Positions 1 to 6,267 are shown, counted from the first letter of the stretch. The stretch: 7,921 nt of DNA from Alphaproteobacteria bacterium (GCA_017307315.1 JAFKFF010000052.1:1-7921); one strand, 5' to 3'. Made by a program: numbers and translations. The notes: generated from the sequence alone by a model not told the origin.

Positions 1-215
1 ATGGCGAGGTGAAAACCTATGAAGGCGAAGTGCAAGGCCGCCTGACATTCCCGCCGCGCGGCAAGCTGGGCTTCGGCTACGATCCCGTCTTCATTCCCGA
101 CGGGCATGAGCAGACCTTCGGCGAGATCGATCCGCATGTGAAGAATGCCATGAGCCACCGCGCCCGCGCGTTCGAGAAGCTCCTGCATAGCGGCATCCTC
201 GCCGAATCTTTCTGA
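1..215 (+). CDS. rdgB: XTP/dITP diphosphatase RdgB (Ham1 family), 3' part only
   Basis: This is the C-terminal part of a non-canonical purine NTP pyrophosphatase, which hydrolyses XTP, dITP and ITP to the monophosphates plus pyrophosphate and so keeps deaminated purines out of DNA and RNA. The reading frame is open from the window's left edge (first full codon at base 3) to the TGA at 213-215, giving about 70 residues; the gene begins outside the window. Visible family motifs are [13 protein letters not shown], the TFGEI segment and [10 protein letters not shown] near the end, which correspond to the conserved GFGYDP substrate pocket and the K(N)xxSHR signature. The GTG at base 9 is internal and is not the start. 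hemW follows on the same strand 186 bases downstream, a pairing seen in many proteobacteria. The identification is secure although the fragment is short. Confidence 0.95.
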   Translation, partial: GEVKTYEGEVQGRLTFPPRGKLGFGYDPVFIPDGHEQTFGEIDPHVKNAMSHRARAFEKLLHSGILAESF

Positions 216-250
216 ACGATTCTGGGATAGAATTATTCGTTGTCTCTTTT

Positions 251-282
251 CACCATGGCCGGCCTCCGAGCCGGCCATCCAG
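251..282 (-). repeat. Palindromic repeat, GGCCGGC stem, short loop (copy 1)
   Basis: A perfect 9-bp inverted repeat, ATGGCCGGC at 255-263 and GCCGGCCAT at 270-278, is separated by the 6-base loop CTCCGA. It lies about 40 bases after the rdgB stop, so it may act as a transcription terminator or 3' stabiliser, although no T-run follows. Read on the minus strand it starts CTGGATGG and ends CCATGGTG, the outer sequence shared with the repeats at 308-365, 5848-5879, 6183-6214 and 6268-6328. Confidence 0.85.
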
Positions 283-307
283 AACTGACGGGTGCGGGAT
301 TTGCTGC

Positions 308-365
308 CTGGATGGGCGGGTCATTTCCCCTTGCCGCGCTGTGCGCGGCGGGGGCCCGCCCATGG
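308..365 (+). repeat. Palindromic repeat, GGGCGGG stem, expanded loop (copy 2)
   Basis: Outer arms ATGGGCGGG (312-320) and CCCGCCCAT (355-363) are perfectly complementary. Compared with the short copy at 6183-6210, the two-base loop AG is replaced by 31 bases (324-354) that form their own hairpin: CCCC then GCCGCGC (333-339), loop TGT, then GCGCGGC (343-349) and GGGG. The first 16 bases of this insert, TTTCCCCTTGCCGCGC, recur on the opposite strand inside the repeat at 6268-6328. The copy faces copy 1 in inverted orientation about 25 bases away. Confidence 0.85.
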
Positions 366-398
366 AGGATAATGATGCCATCAATTTTGAAAGCATAG
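364..398 (+). promoter_or_regulatory. Possible mini-ORF leader with Shine-Dalgarno ahead of hemW
   Basis: GGAGG at 364-368 is the best ribosome-binding sequence upstream of hemW, but it lies 33 bases from the hemW ATG. It is placed for the tandem ATGs at 372 and 375, which open an 8-codon frame (MMPSILKA) that stops at TAG 396-398, three bases before and in frame with the hemW ATG at 402. hemW itself has only a weak GAAAG at 389-393. A short coupled leader is possible; chance is also possible. The GGAGG abuts the outer end of the repeat at 308-365. Confidence 0.3.
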
Positions 399-401
399 CC
401 A

Positions 402-1541
402 ATGGCCTTTGGGATTTACGTCCACTGGCCGTTCTGCGCCGCCAAATGCCCCTATTGCGACTTCAACAGCCATGTCCGCACCGCGATCGATGAAAGCGGA
501 TGGGTTCAAGCGATTGAATGTGAACTGGACTGGACGGCGGACACCCAAGGCCCGGACCGGCCCATCGTGGAAACGATCTTCTTCGGCGGCGGCACGCCGT
601 CGCTGATGCAGGGCGGGTCGGTGGCGCGAATCCTGGACAGGATCGCGCGCCGCTGGCGGCTGGCAAACGATCTCGAAGTGACGCTCGAAGCCAATCCCGC
701 CAGCGCCGATGCCGCGCGCTTTGCCGACTATCGCGCCGCCGGCGTCAACCGCGTGTCGCTGGGAATGCAGGCGCTGAACGACGCCGACCTGAAATTCCTG
801 GGCCGGTTGCACAACGCTCAGGAAGCGCGCGCCGCCCTAGCCCTGGCGATGCAGCATTTCGGCCGCGTCTCGCTCGATCTGATTTACGCCCGGCCGGACC
901 AGAGCGACGCGCAATGGCGCGCGGAATTGAAACAGGCACTATCCTTCGGCACCGATCATTTGTCGCTCTATCAACTCACCATCGAGCCCGAGACGCCTTT
1001 CGCGCTGCTGCACCGGAACGGCAAGTTGCGCATTCCCGGCGACGATCTGGCGGCGGGCCTCTTTGAAACCACGCAGGAATTGACGGAAGCCGCGGGCCTT
1101 CCCGCCTACGAGATTTCCAACCATGCCCGCCCGGGCTCGGAAAGCCGGCACAATCTGATCTATTGGCGTTACGGCGATTATGCGGGGGTGGGTCCGGGTG
1201 CCCATGGCCGGTTGATGCTGGGCGCCAAGCGCATCGCCACCGCCACCGTGCGGTTGCCGGAACGCTGGCGCGAACTGGTGGCGAAGGGCGAAAACGCTTT
1301 TGCCGATTTCACCGCCATCGAAGACGCCGATGCGGCACGCGAGCATCTGTTGATGAATCTGCGTTTGGCGGAAGGGATCAATCTCGCCGCTTATGAGCAG
1401 CGCTGGCAGTCGCGTCCGCCGCCAAAAAAAATCGCGCCGCTGATAGAACAAGGCCTTCTGCGCCAGGATGGCGACCGGCTCATCGCGACGCCGAAGGGGC
1501 GATTGGTCTTGAATGCCGTTATTGCCGCGCTGTTGAATTAG
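402..1541 (+). CDS. hemW: Radical SAM heme chaperone HemW
   Basis: This gene encodes a 379-residue cytoplasmic radical SAM protein of the HemW (YggW) family, which binds heme and is thought to deliver it to target proteins. It was long misannotated as oxygen-independent coproporphyrinogen III oxidase (HemN). The N-terminus GIYVHWPFC is typical, and the iron-sulfur cluster motif CX3CX2C is C12, C16 and C19. The glycine-rich SAM-binding motif GGGTPS is at 62-67, followed by LEANP and NRVSLGMQ in the barrel. The rest resembles the HemN C-terminal domain, ending in a winged-helix-like segment. The length matches HemW and is shorter than HemN, whose N-terminal extension is missing. The ATG at 402 is fixed by the in-frame TAG at 396 and by the conserved N-terminus. 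A run of eight A at 1424-1431 within the PPPKK codons is unusual in this GC-rich DNA, but the frame stays intact. Confidence 0.95.
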   Translation: MAFGIYVHWPFCAAKCPYCDFNSHVRTAIDESGWVQAIECELDWTADTQGPDRPIVETIFFGGGTPSLMQGGSVARILDRIARRWRLANDLEVTLEANPASADAARFADYRAAGVNRVSLGMQALNDADLKFLGRLHNAQEARAALALAMQHFGRVSLDLIYARPDQSDAQWRAELKQALSFGTDHLSLYQLTIEPETPFALLHRNGKLRIPGDDLAAGLFETTQELTEAAGLPAYEISNHARPGSESRHNLIYWRYGDYAGVGPGAHGRLMLGAKRIATATVRLPERWRELVAKGENAFADFTAIEDADAAREHLLMNLRLAEGINLAAYEQRWQSRPPPKKIAPLIEQGLLRQDGDRLIATPKGRLVLNAVIAALLN

Positions 1542-1550
1542 ACACCACTC

Positions 1551-1674
1551 CTCACCCTGAGCTTGTCGAAGGGCGCGGAGCGTTTGCGACGCGCGCTGCG
1601 AGCTTGAGCGAGCAGCGGGAGGAGACAGCCAACCGCACACGCACCCTCATGGTTCGACAGGCTCACCATGAGGG
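1551..1674. repeat. Inverted pair of TTCGACA-GCTCA type repeats
   Basis: Two related motifs face each other. CTCACCCTGAGCTTGTCGAA begins at 1551, and its reverse complement, which begins TTCGACAAGCTCAGGGTGAG, resembles TTCGACAGGCTCACCATGAG ending at 1672. The motif type (CCTTCGACAAGCTCAGG) is, to my knowledge, a common dispersed intergenic repeat in alphaproteobacteria. The roughly 80 bases between the copies are GC-rich and show no gene. The pair fills almost all of the gap between the converging hemW and lpoA-like genes. Confidence 0.7.
1644..1674. terminator. Hairpin at convergent junction, probable bidirectional terminator
   Basis: A perfect 10-bp inverted repeat, CCCTCATGGT at 1644-1653 and ACCATGAGGG at 1665-1674, has an 11-base loop. 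It starts 10 bases beyond the stop of the minus-strand lpoA-like gene and about 100 bases beyond the hemW stop, so it could end transcription from both sides. No clear T-run follows on either strand, so intrinsic termination is unproven. It forms the right half of the repeat pair at 1551-1674. Confidence 0.5.
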
Positions 1675-1684
1675 AGACAGAGCG

Positions 1685-2926
1685 TCAAAAACTTCTCGGC
1701 TGGAAGGTCTTGGGCGCGGGGCTGACGACATGAAAGCCGTCTTGTTCCACTTCCAGCACCGCCAGGCCCCGCTCCGACGTCCCGTCGGCATTGAAGCGGA
1801 AGATGCCGTCCACGCCGGCAAAGCCGTTGGGGTCCATCAAGGCCGCGCTGGTGAAGCGATGATAGGGCTCGCCCTTGGCGAGCAGCGCCACCAGCGACAC
1901 CGCGTCGTAGGACAAGGACGCCAGCTGCGGCGGCGCCGCGCCATAAACGGCGCGGTATTTCTCGTTGAAGGCATTGTCGGCATTGGGTTCGGGCGCGGCG
2001 AACCAGCCGCCGTCCAGCGCCTGTTCGCGCGCGATGCCGGGATCGTCCCACAAGCCCGTACCCAAGAGTTTCACCTTGGCCGGATCGAAGCCGTTGAATG
2101 CCAGGGACGGCGCGATGGCGCGCAAGACCGGCCCGCCCTGGGCGATCATCACCGCGTCGGCGTTGCTCTTGGCGATGGAGGCGGCCGGCGCCATGACGGT
2201 GTTGGTGGTGGGGACGAAGTGCTCGGTATCCACGATGGTGCCGCCGGCGCTTTTCACCGCGTCGCTGAAGACGCTCGATACCAGATCGCCATAGGGCGTT
2301 TGCGGGACCATCGCCGCGAAATTGCGGTGACCTTGCGAGGCGGCATAGCTCACCACGCGCTTGACTTCGTTCTGCGGAAGAAAGGAGAGCAGGTAGATGC
2401 CGTCGCCCGCCACGCTGCGCTCGGTCGAGAAGGCGAGGACCGGAATGCCGCGGTCGCGCGCGATCGGCGCCACCGCCGACACCGATGGACCGAACAGAGG
2501 TCCCAGAATGATCTCCGCCCCCTGACCCAGAAGCTTGGTGGCGGCGGCGCCTGCGCTGGCGGCTGAGGTGCCTTCGTCGGCGGGAATCAAAAGAATGTCG
2601 CGATTGCCGCTGTCGAACAGGGCCAGTTCCGCCGATTTCAGCATCGCGTCGGCCAGGGCGCGGGTCCCCGCGGCGGGGCTGGAGAAGGGAAGCATGATGC
2701 CCACCCGGATCGGCGTGGTGCCGGGCGGGGTGTTGGGCAGACGCAGATAGCTGGGCAGGTCCCGGTCCAGCGGATTGGCCGCGACCGGCGGGGGCGGCGC
2801 CACCACCTTGGGCGGCGGGGGCGGCGGGGGCGTGCAGGCGCTCAATCCCGCTATCGCGGCGGCGGCCAGGATGGCACAAAGGCGGGCAAAACGGACCGCC
2901 GGCCGGAATGAAGAGACGCCCATCAT
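1685..2926 (-). CDS. Penicillin-binding protein activator, LpoA-like lipoprotein
   Basis: The predicted product is a 413-residue outer-membrane lipoprotein with a type 1 periplasmic-binding-protein fold, related to the C-terminal domain of LpoA, which activates peptidoglycan synthase PBP1A. From the ATG at 2926 there is a basic n-region, a hydrophobic Ala/Leu-rich stretch and the lipobox LSAC with the acylated cysteine at residue 31. A proline-rich linker (runs of seven and four prolines) follows to about residue 72, and the binding domain runs from IRVGIMLPF (about 73-82) to near the end. The TPR-like N-terminal half of the enterobacterial LpoA is absent. The frame is open upstream to a GTG at 2962, but that start lacks a ribosome site and would put twelve extra residues before a normal signal peptide; GGGA about 8 bases before 2926 supports the ATG. 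The adjoining divergent rsmI-yraN matches the lpoA neighbourhood of other proteobacteria. It could be annotated simply as an ABC-type substrate-binding protein. Confidence 0.85.
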   Translation of the reverse strand: MMGVSSFRPAVRFARLCAILAAAAIAGLSACTPPPPPPPKVVAPPPPVAANPLDRDLPSYLRLPNTPPGTTPIRVGIMLPFSSPAAGTRALADAMLKSAELALFDSGNRDILLIPADEGTSAASAGAAATKLLGQGAEIILGPLFGPSVSAVAPIARDRGIPVLAFSTERSVAGDGIYLLSFLPQNEVKRVVSYAASQGHRNFAAMVPQTPYGDLVSSVFSDAVKSAGGTIVDTEHFVPTTNTVMAPAASIAKSNADAVMIAQGGPVLRAIAPSLAFNGFDPAKVKLLGTGLWDDPGIAREQALDGGWFAAPEPNADNAFNEKYRAVYGAAPPQLASLSYDAVSLVALLAKGEPYHRFTSAALMDPNGFAGVDGIFRFNADGTSERGLAVLEVEQDGFHVVSPAPKTFQPRSF

Positions 2927-3849
2927 TGAATAGTTCCCAGGAAGGCCAACGCGTTGGGGCACAGAGTAAGGTCAGCGCCGCCCCCGGTAAACCGGAACAT
3001 CGGGGCGATTTGAAGGACGATCTGGCGCCGGGGCTCTATGTCGTCGCCACCCCCATCGGCAATGCCGCCGACATCACCCTCCGGGCGCTGGAGATCTTGC
3101 GGCGCGTCGATGTCATCGCCGCCGAAGACACCCGCGTCTCCGCCAAGCTGCTTGCCATTCACGGCATCTCCAAGCCGCTTACCGCCTATAACGACCACAA
3201 TGCCGCGCGCGAACGCCCGCGCCTTCTGGGACAGATCCGCCACGGCGGGCGCGTCGCGCTGATCAGCGATGCCGGCACGCCCCTGGTCAGCGATCCCGGT
3301 TTCAAGCTGGTGCGCGCGGCCATCGAGGACGGTTTGTCCGTCCAGGCCTTGCCCGGCGCGTCGGCGGCGCTGACCGGCCTGGTGCTGTCGGGCCTGCCCT
3401 CGGACCGCTTTCTGTTCGCGGGCTTTCTGCCGGTGAGGTCCGGCGAACGGCAAAGCGCGCTGGAAGAATTGAAGGCTATTCGCGCCACGTTGATCTTCTT
3501 CGAATCCGGCCCGCGTCTGGCCGAAAGCCTGAAGGACATGATGACCGTGCTGGGCGCGCGCAGCGGCGCGGTGGCGCGCGAAATGACCAAGCTGCACGAA
3601 GAGGTGCGGCGCGGTACCCTGGCCGATCTGGCGGCCGCTTATGAAAGAGACGGCGCCCCCAAGGGCGAAGTGACGGTGCTGGTCTCGCCGCCGCATGAAA
3701 CCGAGGCCGATCTCGGCAAAGTGGAATCGGCGCTGCGTGCGGCGCTCGCCTTCATGCCGCTCAAGCCCGCCTCTGAAATGATTGCAGACCTGACCGGCGT
3801 TCCGCGCAAGACGGTCTATGCCATGGGGCTCGAGATCAAGAATGGCTGA
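2908..3849 (+). CDS. rsmI: 16S rRNA (cytidine-1402-2'-O)-methyltransferase RsmI
   Basis: RsmI uses SAM to 2'-O-methylate C1402 of 16S rRNA in the decoding centre. The tetrapyrrole-methylase fold is clear (residues counted from the ATG at 2908): LYVVATPIGN ending at 52, AAEDTR at 71-76, SDAGTPLVSDPG at 120-131, the LPGASAALTGL segment around 148-158, GLPSDRF, FFESGPRL near 197, REMTKLHEE near 224 and GEVTVLV near 253. The catalytic domain is complete. The start is uncertain: ATG 2908 gives 313 residues with an atypical 40-residue lead and overlaps the divergent lpoA-like start, whereas TTG 3010 would give 279 residues, closer to the usual length of about 280-290. TTG 2926 is a third option with GAAGAGA upstream. 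rsmI leads a tight operon and overlaps yraN by 8 bases. Confidence 0.93.
   Translation: MKRRPSLNSSQEGQRVGAQSKVSAAPGKPEHRGDLKDDLAPGLYVVATPIGNAADITLRALEILRRVDVIAAEDTRVSAKLLAIHGISKPLTAYNDHNAARERPRLLGQIRHGGRVALISDAGTPLVSDPGFKLVRAAIEDGLSVQALPGASAALTGLVLSGLPSDRFLFAGFLPVRSGERQSALEELKAIRATLIFFESGPRLAESLKDMMTVLGARSGAVAREMTKLHEEVRRGTLADLAAAYERDGAPKGEVTVLVSPPHETEADLGKVESALRAALAFMPLKPASEMIADLTGVPRKTVYAMGLEIKNG
2946..2957. promoter_or_regulatory. 12-bp perfect palindrome between divergent lpoA-like and rsmI genes
   Basis: CCAACGCGTTGG is fully self-complementary and lies 20 bases upstream of the preferred lpoA-like start on the minus strand, near the 5' end of rsmI. The position suits an operator for one or both divergent genes. 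No convincing -35/-10 pair is visible on either side, and a 12-bp palindrome can occur by chance in GC-rich DNA. Confidence 0.25.
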
Positions 3850-4201
3850 CCGGCGCAAGGCCGAGGCGCGCGGCCATCGCGGCGAAGCGCTGGCGGCCTG
3901 GCTGCTCCGGCTCAAGGGCCACCGCATTCTGGGCCGGCGCGTCAAGACGCATGCCGGCGAGATCGATCTCGTCACGCTTTGTCCCTTCGGCCCGGTCTGC
4001 TTTGTCGAAGTCAAGGCGCGCGCGCTTTCCCGCGCGGCCGCAGAGGCGGTGACGGGCGAGCAGCGGACTCGCATTGCCCGCGCCGCCTCCCTATATCTGG
4101 CCTCCCGGCCCGCGCTTGCCCGGCGCGGCGCCCGTTTCGATATTGTCACCGTGACAGGGCTGCCCCGGCATCTGCCGGATGCCTGGCGAATGGATGGATG
4201 A
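3842..4201 (+). CDS. yraN: YraN family endonuclease-fold protein (UPF0102)
   Basis: This is a 119-residue member of the UPF0102/YraN family, with the core of the PD-(D/E)xK nuclease superfamily but no firmly established function. The conserved signature is present: [12 protein letters not shown] with Glu15 near the N-terminus, GEIDLV at 39-44 (Asp42), FVEVKAR at 54-60 (Glu56 and Lys58), and [13 protein letters not shown] in the helical part, followed by FDIV. These are the residues expected to form the metal-binding site. ATG 3842 overlaps the rsmI TGA by 8 bases and gives the standard N-terminus; an in-frame ATG at 3818 adds eight atypical residues and is less likely. The overlap suggests translational coupling to rsmI. 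The gene is next to rsmI and an lpoA-like gene, as in enterobacteria, although here yraN runs with rsmI and not with lpoA. Confidence 0.9.
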   Translation: MADRRKAEARGHRGEALAAWLLRLKGHRILGRRVKTHAGEIDLVTLCPFGPVCFVEVKARALSRAAAEAVTGEQRTRIARAASLYLASRPALARRGARFDIVTVTGLPRHLPDAWRMDG

Positions 4202-4203
4202 AC

Positions 4204-5148
4204 ATGGCGTTGAGTGTCGCGATCCAGATGGACCCGATCGATAAGATCGATATCGGCGGCGATTCCACCTTCGCCCTGGCGCTGGAAGCGCAGGCGCGCG
4301 GACACAGCCTCATCTATTACGGGCCGCGAGATCTGTCCTTCGGCGAAGGCAAGGTGAGCGCGCGCGTGCGTCCCCTCGCCGTCCGCGCGGTGAAGGGCGA
4401 TCATTTCACCTTGGGCGAATCCGCCGTCCGCGATCTCTCGACCGTGGATGTCGTCCTGATGCGCCAGGACCCGCCTTTCGACATGGCCTATATCTCGGCC
4501 ACTCATATTCTGGAACGCATCCACCCCAGCACCCTGGTGGTCAACGATCCACGCGAAGTACGCAACGCGCCGGAAAAACTTTTCGTTACCGAATTCCAGG
4601 ATTTCATCCCGCCCACCTTGATCACCAGCGACGGACTTCAGATCCGCGATTTCCGCGACCGCCACAAGGAAATCATCCTGAAGCCGCTCTACGGCAATGG
4701 CGGCGCGGGCGTGTTCCGCATCGGCCCGGGCGACGAGAATCTGGGTTCGCTCCTGGAAATGTTCACCCAATTCTACCGCGAGCCCGTCATCGTGCAGCGC
4801 TACCTTCCCGAGGTGCGCCAGGGCGACAAGCGCATCATTCTGGTCGATGGCGAGTTCGCCGGCGCGATCAACCGCGTTCCTGCCGCGGGGGAAGCGCGCT
4901 CCAACATGCATGTCGGCGGCAGGCCGGAAAAAACGGAGTTGACGCCGCGTGAACGCGACATCTGCGCCGCCATCGGGCCGGAACTGAAACGCCGCGGACT
5001 GATTTTCACTGGGATAGACGTGATCGGTGATTACATGACCGAGATCAACGTGACATCGCCGACCGGCATTCATGAGGTCAAGCGTTTCGGCGGCGCCGAT
5101 ATCGCCAAGCTGGTCTGGGATTCGGTGGAAGCGAAGGTGCGCAGATGA
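4204..5148 (+). CDS. gshB: Glutathione synthetase GshB
   Basis: GshB is the ATP-dependent ligase that joins gamma-glutamylcysteine and glycine, the second step of glutathione synthesis in the cytosol. The 314-residue product has the N-terminal substrate domain (about 1-120), starting [11 protein letters not shown] and including [12 protein letters not shown] at 86-97 and NDPR at 114-117. The ATP-grasp domain follows, with [15 protein letters not shown] at 158-172, [19 protein letters not shown] at 199-217, the glycine-side loop [12 protein letters not shown], and [21 protein letters not shown] at 268-288 carrying the metal-binding Glu and Asn. Length and motifs are standard. An in-frame ATG at 4198 overlaps the yraN TGA as ATGA and is a near-equal start candidate; GGATGG at 4192-4197 could serve the ATG at 4204. 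The gene is third in the rsmI-yraN-gshB-pirin operon. Confidence 0.96.
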   Translation: MALSVAIQMDPIDKIDIGGDSTFALALEAQARGHSLIYYGPRDLSFGEGKVSARVRPLAVRAVKGDHFTLGESAVRDLSTVDVVLMRQDPPFDMAYISATHILERIHPSTLVVNDPREVRNAPEKLFVTEFQDFIPPTLITSDGLQIRDFRDRHKEIILKPLYGNGGAGVFRIGPGDENLGSLLEMFTQFYREPVIVQRYLPEVRQGDKRIILVDGEFAGAINRVPAAGEARSNMHVGGRPEKTELTPRERDICAAIGPELKRRGLIFTGIDVIGDYMTEINVTSPTGIHEVKRFGGADIAKLVWDSVEAKVRR

Positions 5149-5843
5149 TCACCGTCCGCAAAGCGCAGGAGCGCGGCACGACCAGGGTCGACTGGCTGGA
5201 TTCCAGGCACACATTTTCCTTCGCGGACTATTACGATCCGGCGTTCGAGAGCTTCGGCGCGCTGCGGGTGATCAACGAGGATTGGATCAAGGGCGGCGCC
5301 GGCTTTCCGCCCCATCCGCACCGCGACATGGAGATCGTCACCTATATTCTCGACGGCGCCCTGCAGCACAAGGATTCCAGCGGCGGCGGCGGGGTGATCC
5401 GGCCGGGCGAGATTCAGCGCATGAGCGCGGGCTCGGGCGTGGTGCATGCCGAATTCAACGCCAACCGCGACCGCGACTGCCATCTGCTGCAGATCTGGAT
5501 CATGCCGTCGCGCAAAGGCATCGCCCCGTCCTACGAGCAGAAGGCGATCGACATCAAGGCGGTGACGAACAAGTTCGCTCGCATCGCCGGGCCCGATCCC
5601 CAGCCCAACGAAGTGCGCCTGGTGCAGGATGCGGAAATCTGGGCCGCCCAGCTGGATGCGGATGTGGAGGCGATCCATCCGCTGGCGCCGGGCCGGCGCG
5701 CTTGGATACAGGTGGCGAAGGGCGAGATCACCGTGGGCGACGAGACCTTGCGCGCGGGCGATGCCGCCGCCGTGACCGATCTCGACCAGGTCGCCGTCCG
5801 CTCGCGTGTCGCAAGCGAAGTGCTTTTGTTCGATCTGGCCTAA
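5145..5843 (+). CDS. Pirin family protein (YhhW-like cupin)
   Basis: This is a 232-residue bicupin of the pirin family. The metal site is intact: His57 and His59 in [13 protein letters not shown], and His101 and Glu103 in GSGVVHAEF, at the positions I recall for Escherichia coli YhhW. That protein has quercetinase activity in vitro, but the physiological substrate of bacterial pirins is mostly unknown. The N-terminal cupin with [12 protein letters not shown] is well conserved; the C-terminal half (about 135-232) is more divergent and lacks visible metal ligands. ATG 5145 overlaps the gshB stop as ATGA, so the two are probably translationally coupled. This is consistent with a thiol- or redox-stress role, which is inference. 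The gene ends the operon; a palindromic repeat begins 5 bases after its stop and may terminate transcription. Confidence 0.92.
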   Translation: MITVRKAQERGTTRVDWLDSRHTFSFADYYDPAFESFGALRVINEDWIKGGAGFPPHPHRDMEIVTYILDGALQHKDSSGGGGVIRPGEIQRMSAGSGVVHAEFNANRDRDCHLLQIWIMPSRKGIAPSYEQKAIDIKAVTNKFARIAGPDPQPNEVRLVQDAEIWAAQLDADVEAIHPLAPGRRAWIQVAKGEITVGDETLRAGDAAAVTDLDQVAVRSRVASEVLLFDLA

Positions 5844-5847
5844 CAGT

Positions 5848-5879
5848 CTCACCATGGGCGGGCTTGACCCGCCCATCCA
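5848..5879 (-). repeat. 32-bp palindromic repeat, GGGCGGG stem, left flank of GIY-YIG gene
   Basis: Arms ATGGGCGGG (5854-5862) and CCCGCCCAT (5868-5876) enclose the loop CTTGA. The whole 32 bases are the exact reverse complement of 6183-6214. The repeat lies between the pirin stop (5843) and the GIY-YIG stop codon (5883-5885), so its hairpin can end both converging transcripts. A short TTTT follows at 5880-5883 on the plus strand, after an intervening TCCA. Confidence 0.92.
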
Positions 5880-5882
5880 TTT

Positions 5883-6164
5883 TCAGATCAGATTGATCTC
5901 ATCCCAGTTTGGGTTGTGCTTTTCGATCAACGCGATCTTCCACGATCGCTTCCAGCGCTTAAGATTCGTTTCCCGCCGGATCGCGTCGGCATACAGCGAA
6001 TATTCCTCGAAATAGACCAACCGCGTGACGCCATAGCGTCTTACGAAAAGAGAACCATGGCCGTCCTGATGCTCTTGCAAACGCTTTGGCAAGTCCGACG
6101 TCACGCCGATATAGAGCGTGCCATTTCGTTTGCTCGACAGGATATAGACGATGCCCTTTGGCAT
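5883..6164 (-). CDS. GIY-YIG nuclease family protein (small, stand-alone)
   Basis: The 93-residue product is a single GIY-YIG domain of the short UvrC/URI-like type found alone in many bacteria. The GIY half-motif reads VYI at 6-8 (Tyr7), the YIG half is Tyr18-Ile19-Gly20 in NGTLYIGVTSDL, the catalytic arginine is probably Arg28 in PKRLQEH, and the metal-binding glutamate is probably Glu65 in RRETNLKRWKR. The C-terminal NPNW completes the usual pattern, so the protein looks intact and active. Such domains cut or nick DNA through one metal ion; a specific cellular role for this subgroup is not established. No DNA-binding domain is attached. The ATG at 6164 gives the normal N-terminus, but no Shine-Dalgarno sequence is visible before it. 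GC is about 51%. The 32-bp inverted repeats on each side suggest the gene and repeats travel together. Confidence 0.9.
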   Translation of the reverse strand: MPKGIVYILSSKRNGTLYIGVTSDLPKRLQEHQDGHGSLFVRRYGVTRLVYFEEYSLYADAIRRETNLKRWKRSWKIALIEKHNPNWDEINLI

Positions 6165-6182
6165 TCAGGCAGTCTGTAAGGC

Positions 6183-6214
6183 TGGATGGGCGGGTCAAGC
6201 CCGCCCATGGTGAG
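6183..6214 (+). repeat. 32-bp palindromic repeat, GGGCGGG stem, right flank of GIY-YIG gene
   Basis: Arms ATGGGCGGG (6186-6194) and CCCGCCCAT (6200-6208) enclose the loop TCAAG. It is the exact reverse complement of 5848-5879 over 32 bases; identity stops at both ends. It lies directly upstream of the GIY-YIG start on the minus strand, so any promoter for that gene must be in or beyond it. Confidence 0.92.
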
Positions 6215-6267
6215 GGTGGGTTTGGTGATGATGGAAGGTGCACCGTGCATGAAACCTGATGCCAATT

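Larger units (their letters stand above)
5848..6214 (-). mobile_element. Candidate mobile unit: GIY-YIG gene between inverted repeats
   Basis: Two perfect 32-bp inverted repeats (5848-5879 and 6183-6214) bracket one small nuclease gene, leaving only 3 bases at its 3' side and 18 bases at its 5' side. The 367-base unit contains nothing else. The gene's GC (about 51% by hand count) is well below its neighbours, consistent with separate origin. No target-site duplication was found in the bases just outside. Mobility is inferred from architecture only. Confidence 0.45.

Noticed and set aside
939..1640. 233-codon minus-strand open frame
   Set aside because: It is a shadow of hemW and extends into the repeat region; no family features.
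1604..2566. 320-codon plus-strand open frame
   Set aside because: It is antisense to the lpoA-like gene, has low-complexity Arg/Gly/His composition and no recognisable domain.
2806..2835. GGC/GGG-rich tract encoding the proline linker, as a phase-variable repeat
   Set aside because: It is an irregular proline-codon run typical of lipoprotein linkers, not a uniform short tandem repeat.
2923..5073. 716-codon open frame on the minus strand
   Set aside because: It lies opposite the well-identified rsmI, yraN and gshB genes and its protein resembles no family; long antisense frames are common in GC-rich coding DNA.
6165..6205. TTGACC in the repeat loop as a -35 box for the GIY-YIG gene
   Set aside because: On the minus strand the sequence 17 bases downstream is AGACTG, a poor -10 match, so no promoter is claimed.
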